DNA from: Tetranychus cinnabarinus | Taxonomy: Eukaryota; Arthropoda; Arachnida; Trombidiformes; Tetranychidae | DNA: 64,000 nucleotides | NCBI GenBank assembly: GCA_022266195.1 | Contig: WHVY01000002.1 | Location: 2,619,001 to 2,683,000, forward strand | Direction of reading: 5' to 3' | Shown here: piece by piece, positions 53,643 through 64,000 of the stretch | Layout: each line of letters opens with the position of its first letter | Numbering within the stretch: position 1 is the first letter of the stretch | The notes under the pieces: model-generated | What the model saw: the letters and a program-made list of their open reading frames with translations, nothing else | What the model was told of the DNA's origin: nothing | Database searches by the model: none | Made by a program: the position numbers and the translations under genes

Positions 53643-56600
53643 AATTACAATTTAAAAAGTGAATTTGATTCTTCAAATCAACACCATTAAGGTCCACAAT
53701 TTTCACTGATCAGTTTCAACAGTACAATGTATCAAAATATTTTGTTTGGTAACCAAAGCTGGTGAAAAAGCCATGGTAAGAGTAAAAACAAAAGTGTAAG
53801 TTGAAAGGAAGTTTACAAAATTAATTAATTTCTGTTTTTTTTTCATTGAAATATCAATGTAATATTATCTTCATTGTAGTATCGTCAATGGTTAACCAAT
53901 CTTCATCTTCAATCATCATCCTCTCTGTTATATTACCTCTATCTTTACATTTCATCCATTTCCCGTTGAAGAAATATTTCCTTTTTACCAGTTTTCCTCA
54001 GGATACACATTTTTTCTAAATTTTTAGTGACTTGATGTGACAAATTGTGATCAAATTGACGTTTGATCTAATTTTATTTAACCTAAAATAGCCCTAAATT
54101 CAAGTCAACCATTGATGTTGAAAATTTCCACCAATAATAGTGTTTCTCATCCAAGTCATTGATTATGATGCTGTTGCAGTGTTGATGGTGATGTTTAATA
54201 TTTAACTGATTGGCCAAATTACCATTATTTATTCAAGTCAGCGTTAAAAACACTAGTAAAATCAGTTATCATTATACATCAATGGAAGATGAAAATTGTT
54301 TATAAAATGGACCAAACATTAAGGTTAAACTCTATCTTCTTTTTTTCTCCCTCATCTCATCTTTTCTTTGCATCTTATAGGTAGTTTCTCTTACATTTCG
54401 TCTTCGTCTTCGCCATAAATTACCTGCAGCTTTTACTTTTCATGGTAAATAGACTATTTAATAACCAGGTTAACACACAAAAGCAAAGAAAACATAAAAA
54501 GTAAGTTAACAAAACAACAAAACTAACCAATCGATTTTTTCTTTTAGTTGGCATCTTATTCAAAAGATGTGCATTCAGCTCATCAAATCAATTAAAACCA
54601 ATGCTAAGATGAAACAACATATTCATCACCAACACAATCAAATGACTATAATCTTAGAAAAGATAAATTGTATTGCTTACAAATTGCATGTTAGACTATG
54701 AAAAATGAATAACCTTGCTGTGCACTTTCTAACAATTTTTGTTTTAATTTTGTTTTTAGATTACCAACATATCATAATTTATTGGCAGGATTATCTGATT
54801 AAATGCGAGACAAACGGAAATTCAATTTGGATTCCGGAAACATTGGAACTCAATTTAGCAAGTAGACTAAGCCCGAGGCCACTCAATTAACATAAGATTG
54901 ACCTTAACAGTTAGGTAATTGAAGGAGAAGGAGCCAAAAAAGAGAAAGCCCAAAAAATGGACGGAGAAATATGATGATGGTAAAAAACGATGATGATGAT
55001 AATGATGATCAAAATGAACCAAGCCAAGCCCATGGATAGAGTAACTTAAATCTCCTTTGGAAAACGTTCACAGCATGAGATAAAGAGATGAAGAAAAGGA
55101 CAAGAAAAACAAAAATGGTAGAAAACGAAATGTGAGAAGAAAGTAAAAATTGTTTAACATAATTTGGTTACCTTGTTGTAGCTTTCTTCATTCTTATGGT
55201 CTACCTTTTTGGTGCTAATTTAATGCCTTAGGATTCAGAAATGACTAAGGTAAAAGGTTAACGGGCCTTTAAATTGTACCAAAATGTAGACAAAGTCAAC
55301 CCCAGTGAGCAAAGATGTTAATCACCTAAAGTTTGAGGTAGGCAAAAATGAAATACAGGTAAAAAAACTATGTAATTTCAACCTTCTCCATCTTAAAGCA
55401 TCTCCTTTTGATTGATAATCTAACTTTCTTTTTCCTTCTTCTTTTATTATTTATAAATTGTTAACATTTTCTGGGAAGTCAATTGTTGCTGCTATTAACG
55501 ATACCAATTTGGGTTTGAATTGATGGCAGTTTAACGCGCTTACTGGAAATGAGCGATTGCTGTTTACATCCCATTTTTAAGAAGTCTTACATTGCTGTTT
55601 AAAGGAGCATTTTGATCATCAACAATTACAAGCATTTCAATGTTAACATTTTTCATGGTGTTTCATTCATTTTGCAGCTCAACTTATCAAGAGTTATCAT
55701 GATTTCTTTCAGAATTATGTTGTCAGACTTTTTATATTTTCAACAAAAATATAAATAGTTACAATGAAACTGTGTAATCAATGAGAAGCTTAGCAAAGAT
55801 TTGAAATCGTCTTATAAATGAATAATTAGATTTTACGTTTAATATTTTTTTATCATTTCAAGGTAACCATTATGCTATTAATTATGTAACAAATAGTATA
55901 ATGAATAATGAACATTTACATTTATCAAAACCAATCTGTAAATTGATTGACAGAGTGATTGCAATCAATTGTTTTAAATTTAATCACAATCAAAAGTTAG
56001 GCTTAAAAGTTAATTGAAAAAAGATGAAAATTCATTGATGATCAAAAAGCTAATCTTGATCTTTCCAATTATTAATGAACCTTCACTACAAGCAACATTA
56101 TTTGCTTGAGACAAACTTTCCAATTAACCTTGAGATTATGATTACAATTAGACAGTTGATTGTATATATTGATGTATAAATAATTAAAAAAACTGTTCAG
56201 CGGTAATTGTTTAAATGTTGAGTTATTTTAATGGTTTTAACGGTTGCTGCTCAACAGGTTCAAGTGCAATTAAAGGGCTTTCCCATCAACACAAAATAGT
56301 TAATTTTCTTGGTAAAGCTTGGTTATTTGATCATATGTTTGATCAAAACCAAGCTTTACTATTTCCATCAAACTTATCTAACTAAGCAAAAAGACACGCG
56401 CAGTTATGTGAATGAAAAATCGGTTTATTATTTTATTTAAATAAAAGTGATTTTTGATTGTGTGTGACATTAATTTTTTATCTTAGAGATGGCGCTCTAA
56501 AATTAGGCAAAAAATCATTTTTTATTGAAATTGAATTAATTTAACTAACAAGTACTGAGATGTACTAAGTACAACTATTAAAAAACTTTGATGGGAAAGC

Positions 56601-59600
56601 CCCTAAAAGCTCACATTGACCATCTTTAATTATCTGAAATTGATTGTATCATTCAACAATGAAATTATAATTTAGACTCACTTTTCCCATAATGCTGTAT
56701 TGATGTGAATCTCAAATTGTCAGGTTAATCTTTAAACTCAACAAAACTCAGGCCTAACCTACTGTTTTAAGATTTATTGAGTTGAGTTCAATTTGATTTT
56801 AAATTGTAGGGATTCATGTCCAACATATTTAGTTATGTTTATCGGAAATGATCGTGATCATGAATTTGGTGCTTACTGGATTAAAACAATGATGGATGTG
56901 TCAAGATTATTAGGATAGTTTCAATGGCAACTCGCATCTTGCTTTTTGATTGATTATTGTCAACTTGATCAATGATCAATCAATTTACTTGACACTGAAA
57001 AATGGTTACTTTATCCAGGTAATTAATATAAATAACTATTGTTAACCAAGCATCAAGACCATTAGTGCTGTAAGAAAGGTTAGATAAGCCATCAACATGG
57101 GCAATACCAATGAATGGACAACATTGAAAACATGAAAACATTCAATGTCCATTGATTTTAATTTGTACCAAAAAAACTGGTTATTTAATCAAGTCTTGCT
57201 TACTGTTTGTTTGAAACGGTAAAATTGAAAAATGGTCGTTTGTGGTGAAAGTTGGAGATGAACAGTTGAAAACCATTAACAATGGTTAGCTTTTGATTTT
57301 GGGTTTAACATTGGTTTCCATTAAAATTTACAGTTCAAGATGAAGATTAGGATGGGAGTAAAGATGGAAAGCTTTATCTCTTATCTTTCTATTTTTGTCC
57401 TTTATTTTCCTTCCTTTTTCCCTGTCTATTTATGTTCTTTCTCCTTGTTCATCTCATTATCAACATTTTTGGGTTCCTATGGCTAGGAGTTTATATCATG
57501 ATTTTTTTTCAACGAATTTTTATGCTTCAAAGACTGCCTGAGTCAACATTTTTTTATTTCTGCTAACTTTGTGAGCATCAAAAAACATTATTTTCTTAAC
57601 AATTTCACTTTTTAGTTTTGTTTTGCTCTTGCAATAATAACAAGTGATTCTCAGTCATCAGATGAAAATGAATTTTCTTGAAGAAAAAAAACAATATTTC
57701 CGTCTCAAGATGTAATCCATATGAGCACAGAATAACAATAGACAGATACACTTATTATCATAATCATAATGAACACAAGTTTATAATTTCAATAACAATG
57801 GTTGAAATGAGCAGCAACTTTCAAGGATCAATATGGTAATAAATGTAATTGTAGAGAGTAAGTGATACTTGAATTAACTTGATCACACTTTTTTTGAGCC
57901 GAGAAAAATTGATTAAGTGAAAATTGGCTTTTCAAATGTGTATCCCAATTGACTTACCAGCCAATTTGAACTGGTTAATATTGACCAATAAAATAATCAA
58001 GTTTGCCCATTGATTCAATAATTTTCCTCATCCAGCACAGGGAAAAGGTTGTGCAGGCTCAACCACAGGAGTTGACCATTAAAATAGAGTGATGTTTAAA
58101 GAAGTTGACATGATAAGATGAAAGGACTACAATTTGATTTCTGAAGGAGAACCTCGAAAATCCGACAAGATTATAAATATTAAACCAGAGTTTGTTTTCT
58201 TGTTGATTTAAAACGTATTAATGTTTACAAATTGGTCCATTTGTTTATCGAAGAAACCAACTAAACGCCGACGTATCAAACAATTATAGCTACATCTTTA
58301 GAGGCATCAATTTAATCATAAGACTGGACCATAGTATCATCATTAGTAAATAAATAGCTTTTCATGTAAAAGGTTACTTTATCCAATCATCAATCCCTTT
58401 TAATGTATCCAGTCTCTTGTCCGGGCCAATGTTTACATTTTATTAAATAAAATAAGCCTTGGCCTTTATGTAGCAGGGTGAAAATGATACTTGAAAATTA
58501 ATCTGTTCATATCATCAGGACAGCAGAGTGAATCTTTGGTAACATTAATTAGCTTTAAAGTTTCCTTCTATCGCGTTGGTTGACTGTCCTTTGTTAGGAA
58601 AGATGATGGTTTTTCAAGCAACAGCTTCTTCTTGATGGCTTGCTGGAGTATAAAGATTGGGCGGTAAAATGTACATCCAATGTGCATTGGGTGAAAGTAA
58701 ACTGATTCATAATGTATAATGCACAAAAAATAGAGATGATGATGGTGATGATGACCAGAGAGGAAGATAGAGTTGCTTGAGAGGTTGCCAATTTTGGGAT
58801 AACTCGCCCTTCAATGATGAGGTAACTTACAGAGAAAGGAGAGAGATTTTATAAATGTAGATTTTTTGGTTAAGAGGAAGAAGATTACTAACATAAGATG
58901 AAATTGTGTAGACAAGATGGATGAGATGCGTAACTTTGAGATTTATTGTTGGACACTTATAACCATTTTCAATCCTGTCTTTAAATAAAAATAATGATCA
59001 TGATGAAAAAATCATTATCATCATAACTTTCATCCTCCTTAATGTTGCACCAGCTAAGCCATTTCTTTAACCGAGATATTATGCTTTTTTAAAAATTCAA
59101 CAAAAGCATAACTTATTGTAATATCTTGACAGCCCCTTAACTTGTAATCATCTGATTAAATTATTCGATGTCCAAGTTCCACTTTGTTTTCAATTATTAA
59201 TCAGCAATGTTGCTAATTAAATATTAATTGTTTTGCTTTTCTACAGTAACTGTTGACAGTTCTAAGTACCTGATTTTCATTGATTCCCGGTAAGTTTTTA
59301 CTCCATTCAACTGTTGAATTTATCCTTTTATGCGTCAATCTGAATATGTACATCATGGTTTGTGTCTAATATTTTTAATAGCTAAAGGTTAATCACTGTT
59401 TGTCTTTCTCCAATTCAGGCAATAATTCAAATGGATGCCTATTGAGATTGCACCTTTTCCTGGAAATTTTGGTTCATTTGTATCCAGCTATGGTCAAAAT
59501 GTACAAATCCTTCAACATCCAGTATTATCTTAAAAGTTGATTGGTAGCTCTCTTTGCTTTGTGCTGAAACTCGGAGAGAGATTAAATTAAATCATTTCAT

Positions 59601-60790
59601 CAAATGGAGACAATAGGCTTTAATTCTTATCAGCTTCTCTTATAATGAATTTATCATTATCGATTCCCAATGCAGTTTGCTGCCTTTGCTGATCAACCAA
59701 AGAATCTTTAATCAATGTTATTTTCAACACAATTTTTTTTCATCATCATGACCTCTTTTTCCCTGACTCTCCAATTTTGTAAGTCAATATCCTGAAAACC
59801 CTTCAAGGTCAAGGTTTCCCTTTTCATCAATTACTTCATGGAGTTGATCAAATCCAAATTGGGTTGATTGTAGACCAGTCATACTATAGCCAATACTCCT
59901 TTCATTTATCCAATTGCAAAAGTTGGTTTATTGTCTGATGAAAAGTTTATTTCATTAAATGATGCTCCCAATTGATAGCTTAAAGGCTATTTTGTGGGTA
60001 TATTTTATATCCAATTCATCAATAATCTTTCTCATTTGTTCAGTCTTCATCAATGATAATTAAATCTAGTCATGAGTGAAGCTGGATTTCATGTTCCCAT
60101 GAAACGATAAATGTATTCCTGGCAAAATCATTGCTAATTTAATGAGAATATTGTCTGATATCCTTTCTCGTCAGAAAATTCATTCTAATCAAACTTTAAA
60201 CCCTTTTCCATCAAAGTCAAATCATCAAACGATGCGATTTATGAGATAAAACAAAAAATAGTTACAATGTATTATATAAGTGCAGATCAAATACAGCGAG
60301 ATTTGTCAAGATTTACTTGCAATTCATGAGAATTTTTTATTCTCTCCAACTTAGCGGGAGATATTTCCTTTATGATAATGATGATGAAGGAGATAATGTT
60401 GATGATGATGATACAATCTTTATGCAAATTAACTGAAATGGTAAAGTTGAATTTCCCTTTTAGGATAAAAAAACCTTTCAGTATTTCAAGATACGAATAG
60501 GATGACATAATCAAATTGTATTACACACAGTCAATTATCTTCGACTATTGACTGACTGACAATAGTGAAATATTTGAATTAAATATCAACTCCGATTAAG
60601 CATAAATCAAAGCTTGTAAAATACCCAAGATTAAACCATTAATCTTTGTAAAATACAAAGCGTACTCTTTGGTTATCGCCCAATCGCTGTCCCTACACAC
60701 TCGTTAAGACCAACTTGCGCATAGACTCGGATGTATCCAAGTAAGCAACCTTTAACGTCATCTGCTGTATGTAATTCCAACTTCAAACTA
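53643..60790. other. 7-kb region with no recognised gene
   Basis: AT-rich DNA upstream of the ADAP start. It contains one inverted-repeat element (56275-56603). A splice-like pair (donor gtaagt at about 59291, acceptor ttcag near 59419) has no coding frame around it. No conserved protein, tRNA or rRNA was recognised. Confidence 0.5.
56275..56603. mobile_element. Candidate non-autonomous inverted-repeat element with internal hairpin
   Basis: GGGCTTTCCCATCAA at 56275-56289 is exactly inverted at 56588-56602, giving a unit of about 329 bp with no ORF. TAAA flanks both outer ends (56271-56274 and 56604-56607, the latter after one extra C), a possible 4-bp target duplication. Inside the left end, GTAAAGCTTGGTT and its reverse complement AACCAAGCTTTAC (about 56312-56360) form a second strong hairpin around two TTGATCA motifs. 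The superfamily is not assigned. Confidence 0.65.
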
Positions 60791-60932
60791 CAGGGTGTAA
60801 CTAAAGTTCGTGTAAGTAGGAGAGGAAATCAGTTTCTCAATCGAGAAATCAAAGCAATTTAAAATTAGTTTAATAGGCAGGAAAAGAGGGAAATATTTTT
60901 TTGCCTCCTACACGAACTTTAATTGCACCCTG
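60791..60932. mobile_element. MITE with CAGGGTG ends and TA duplication
   Basis: 142 bp. The left end CAGGGTGTAACTAAAGTTCG is mirrored by …CGAACTTTAATTGCACCCTG at the right end. Imperfect terminal inverted repeats of about 28-32 bp differ by a few substitutions and a 4-bp indel. TA flanks both ends (60789-60790, 60933-60934). There is no ORF. Ends and duplication fit a Tc1/mariner-mobilised MITE from a different family than the one in the LTR. The end divergence suggests greater age. Confidence 0.88.
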
Positions 60933-61218
60933 TAAAGAGTCCCTAAGAAAAATGAGGAAAAGAAATGAACATGAAATGAATTTTTTAGCAAAATTGGTCG
61001 CTTAACCAATAAATATTATTTCCAATTTACATTAAACACTAAATAACTCCATTTTTGACCATTCATCAACCGTTTCCATCGTGCACCTTTCACCAGTCCA
61101 GAATGACTAGACTGACTTTTGACTGGTATTTAGCGAGTGTTTGTTTCTTTATAAGTTTTCAATATACACTGGATTCAATAAATAAGTTGAAAAAGGCTTT
61201 TTTTCGTCTTGTCTAAAT

Positions 61219-61870
61219 CATATTAATCATGGATTGCCTTTCAAAAGACATAAGTCTGAAGAGGAAAAGAGTCAAGTTAAAGACTTTGTTTCAAAAGTAT
61301 TTTCATTCTCGGCTATTCGCAAGTTATTTCAAACGTTGATTAAACCTCGAGAGTCAGTGGAGTACTTTCAAGTACTTCAAAATACAGTGCAATTAATGAT
61401 TCCATTTCAGCGCTCATGCAATTGATTGGACCTCGAATATTCATTCAGCTCCTTGGCATGTCAGATATTTCACTTGGTATACTTGCCTGTGTTTCTCATG
61501 CTGTGAGATGATAATACGAGGAATTCGGTTAACAACTGAAGCCTTTTTCATATCAACTGTAACTGGTTGTACTTATACGCTAATCGATGCTGTAACAAAC
61601 TCTCTTTTGAGTAAAATTGTTGAGCGCGATGAGATTGGAGGCAGTTTTAGTTTGATATCAGTGATTAGTTTAGCAATTGCTTTATTTAGTGATTGGTCAT
61701 TAACAAAGGTCTTTAATGCCACACTTCACATTGATCCTGGTTTTCATTTGTTTGCGGTTGTGCCAATAATTCCAATTCCAGTTTTCTTGTGGATTAGATT
61801 CAAAAGATTACATTTAATTGATGCAAAGTCAAATGAGATAAATAAAGATGTAAATAATTCAAACGAATAG
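61219..61870 (+). pseudogene. Broken SLC46-like (MFS) transporter fragment
   Basis: Three blocks in changing frames look like the C-terminal half of an SLC46-type major-facilitator transporter. The first is a cytoplasmic loop (SEEEKSQVKDFVSKVFSF…) ending at a stop at 61423-61425. A different frame then gives GPRIFIQLLGMSDISLGILACVSHA, interrupted by a TGA near 61508. A further one-base shift gives TYTLIDAVTNSLLSKIVERDEIGG…VFNATLHIDPGFHLFAV…WIRFKR to a stop at 61870. The gaps are too short to be introns. The N-terminal half is absent. Family assignment is by eye and moderate; that it is broken is clear. Confidence 0.6.
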
Positions 61871-62380
61871 AATGAGTTTGGTAGTGAATATCGCATGCAA
61901 TCAATCAATGAATTAAGCCATGATGTAAGTGCCACAAACTTTCAACTACACAGAGTTGGTCTGGTTTCGGTTAATAGATCGATCAAACTGTTCAGAGAAG
62001 CAAAAAGCATGTTTGATAATCCTAGCGAACTCATTTGATGATATTATTATATAATGTTATTGATACTAAAGTATGATCTTGACTCAAAGTTTTCAAGTTT
62101 CAGACGAAGAAGCGAAGAGTTTAAACACGCGAAGATCATGGCGATTGTCGCTCATGTGCAAGCTTTTTAAATACCTTTATAGCTTTATAGCTCATGCTTC
62201 CGTTCTATTTATAAAAAAAGATACAAATTTAATAAATTTAATATTGTTTTCATAATTAAAATAAAATTAGAGCTAAAAGAATAAAAAAGAAAGTTAAACA
62301 TAGCTTTTCAAATGTGTAAAGCATTGATAAGGTTTCAATGGAAATTACCGCTTTCATTTTCTGTGATCTGAAAAGGAGAT
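61871..62380. other. Intergenic region, 3' side of the PAN-domain gene
   Basis: AT-rich sequence between the transporter remnant and the stop codon of the minus-strand membrane protein. It presumably includes the 3' UTR of the latter. No gene recognised. Confidence 0.45.
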
Positions 62381-63930
62381 TCAATTGATATTCTCAGCAC
62401 GTTCATTTACTTGTCTTTTCCAAGTGAAACTTTCGTTGGCTTCTGAAGCACTACGCATTTGTTTAACTTTTGTGTAACCAAATGGTGCAGCGAATCCCAA
62501 TAAAGCACCGACAAACAAGAACAGCATAATTATTCCAAAGGCACCTGATCCACTTGTTCCTTTGGTTGAATCAGTCAAACTAGATTCTTTCCTTTTCTTT
62601 CCATTTGTTTCCACTTTAAACTCGTAATTTGAACAATCACCTCCATCAGTGGTCTTAGTATTTGAACTGTTAACTGAAAATTGAGTCAATGAACAAGAAC
62701 TTTCTGTTTTACTTTTAGGGCAATAATTAAATGATTTGCATCCAGTTTGACCATCGGACCATCCATGACATAATGATGCACATTGTTCGAAATTTAAATT
62801 CATATCAGTGTAAAGCACATCAGATACGATTTTGTTGCTCGTTTTTTGGTATTTTTCAGATACTTTGGCTAATTGAATTAATAGATGAAAAAGTTATTAG
62901 ACAAATTAAAGACTTTTAATTCATTTGGAAGAATACTTACGAATGAATACACTGCATTCTCCATCATATTCAGTAGCTGTATCTGTATAAACCCCGCCAA
63001 AACTACATTGATAATCACACCATTGGAATGAATAACAATCAGGTGAAGCATGACAAGACTCTGCACATGAATCAATACTTTTGTCGACTGCGATTGAAGT
63101 CGGGGTTTTAAATTTCCTCTGAGGTACTTCTGAGTAGTCATTGAGAGCATTCAAAGCGTGGATAGAACATGATTTGTCTTGTTCAACGTACGAATCATTA
63201 TGAAAGTCTACAGTCAATAAGTTGCTGACTCTACAGTCACCATTGGAACAGAATGAGAAAGTATTGCATTTAATTTGCTCTGAATTATGACAGGTTCGAT
63301 AGCAATCAGCCAAAGTTTTCGCATCTGGTACAGTCACTATATCTTGATCGTTGCTTTTTAATTTTGCATCAACTCTAATTCTGGATTGAAAGACATCAGT
63401 CGAAGTATCTTGTTTTTTCGTTTTATCGATAACATCAATTAATTCAAAATTTTCGACTTGAAAGAAAAAATTGATTGAGAAAATTTGAACATTTTAGTTA
63501 GTAAACTCATGAAACAATGATATTCTTAAGATAAAGGTTGCATGCCAATGAATTTCATAATCAAATGATTTTATATTTTTGGTTTTCAAAAACAATCAAA
63601 TTTACCAAATGGTACCTGATTATAATTTTTTGAAGGATTCAAAGGCTATAAGCACTCAAAAGTGGCAATATTTCACTTGTACGCTCAGTATAGCTTAAGG
63701 TGGAGGAGTACTTACATTTATGTGTCATAATCAAAGGGTAAAGTTCTCCTACGTTTTTCAAAAAAGTATTGTGAATTTGATCGAGTGGTAATTCTTTGCC
63801 AATGCGGCGTAAGTTATGTAAAGGAAAGTGATAGACGCTGCATGATTGTCCACTTTTTGTATCTTCCTTGAGATCGTGAAAATCTTTCAAATATCCACAA
63901 GTAGAATCGGATGGTCTATAAATTACTACC
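62381..63930 (-). CDS. Cysteine-rich PAN/apple-like single-pass membrane protein (3' part)
   Basis: Three exons in the window (63930-63716, 63456-62941, 62868-62381) join in frame to about 405 residues; earlier exons lie beyond the right end. It shows the end of one Cys-rich module (STCGYLKDFHD…SGQSCSVYHF) and three further modules with PAN/apple-like spacing: LADCYRTCHNS…CNTFSFCSNGDCRVS, DSCAESCHASPDCYSFQWCDYQCSFGG, and EQCASLCHGWS…CKSFNYC…SSCSLTQ. Each begins with a Cys-x3-Cys helix and ends in a Cys before the next linker. A juxtamembrane Ser/Thr/Lys stretch, one hydrophobic helix (FGIIMLFLFVGALLGFAAPFGY) and a charged cytoplasmic tail of about 30 residues follow. PAN modules usually bind proteins or carbohydrate; the role of this protein is not known to me. 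Confidence 0.75.
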
Positions 63931-64000
63931 CTGAATGAGAAAAGAAGAACAAAATTATTAGTTTCCAGTTGAATCAAAATGTGCAGGTTCAGAGAAATAT
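63931..64000 (-). other. Intron of the PAN-like gene at the window edge
   Basis: The minus-strand acceptor (ttctcattcag) at 63931 precedes the exon starting 63930. That exon begins with one base of a split codon, so the gene continues upstream beyond 64000. Confidence 0.6.

Noticed and set aside
59219..59460. Splice-like donor and acceptor pair suggesting a hidden gene
   Set aside because: The ATG after the acceptor reads only three codons before a stop, and no coding frame surrounds either site.
61234..61870. Two short real genes instead of one pseudogene
   Set aside because: The pieces are consecutive parts of one transporter fold, with a third piece in a different frame between them, so decay of one gene is simpler.
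1..64000. CRISPR array, prokaryotic operons, tRNA or rRNA genes
   Set aside because: No spaced direct repeats, Shine-Dalgarno-linked gene strings, tRNA B-box with matching cloverleaf, or rRNA-like stretches were seen on either strand.

Overview
The window is AT-rich, intron-bearing eukaryotic DNA. A sidestep-family axon-guidance gene, divergent animal orthologues, TATCGATA-type motifs at housekeeping promoters and a young Ty1/copia element point to an arthropod. The overall style (very AT-rich, Ser/Asn-rich proteins, an SLC46-like pseudogene) suggests a mite, but this is tentative. No bacterial operons, CRISPR arrays, rRNA or tRNA genes were seen.

Layout. (1) 1-25901 (+): the 3' part of a sidestep-like immunoglobulin/FN3 transmembrane receptor. 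Ten exons join in frame from 2098 to the stop at 25901 (640 residues); the signal peptide and first Ig exons lie upstream of the window. Its 8.5-kb intron 8 holds a complete copia-type retrotransposon (20038-24780) with an intact gag-pol ORF. The 3' LTR of that element is split by a 305-bp TA-flanked inverted-repeat element, and the whole insertion is bracketed by a perfect 200-bp direct repeat. (2) 27169-34742: a compact housekeeping cluster. It contains a cohesin STAG/stromalin subunit (-), eIF3h (+, head to head with STAG across a 566-bp region carrying TATCGAT motifs) and an RTEL1-type Fe-S helicase (-, tail to tail with eIF3h, its own promoter also carrying TATCGAT motifs). (3) 35615-42974 (-): a neuron-navigator (NAV/unc-53/sickie) gene whose five coding exons join in frame (1667 residues), including a 2.75-kb Ser/Thr-rich exon and a degenerate AAA module. 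(4) 42975-51825: no gene seen. (5) 51826-53642 (-): a complete six-exon ADAP/centaurin-alpha ArfGAP with two PH domains (411 residues). (6) 53643-61200: no gene seen, but two inverted-repeat elements. (7) 61219-61870: a broken SLC46-like transporter. (8) 62381-63930 (-): the 3' exons of a PAN/apple-like cysteine-rich membrane protein running off the right end.

Functionally there are two kinds of gene. The neuronal or cytoskeletal genes (side, NAV) have long introns or empty surroundings. The chromosome-maintenance and translation genes (STAG, RTEL1, eIF3h) are densely packed and share promoter motifs. The most unusual material is the nested, apparently very recent transposon insertion and its odd 200-bp flanking duplication. 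Several conserved proteins also lack expected parts: STAG and RTEL1 C-termini, and the NAV Walker B acid. No wholly new multi-gene system was found.
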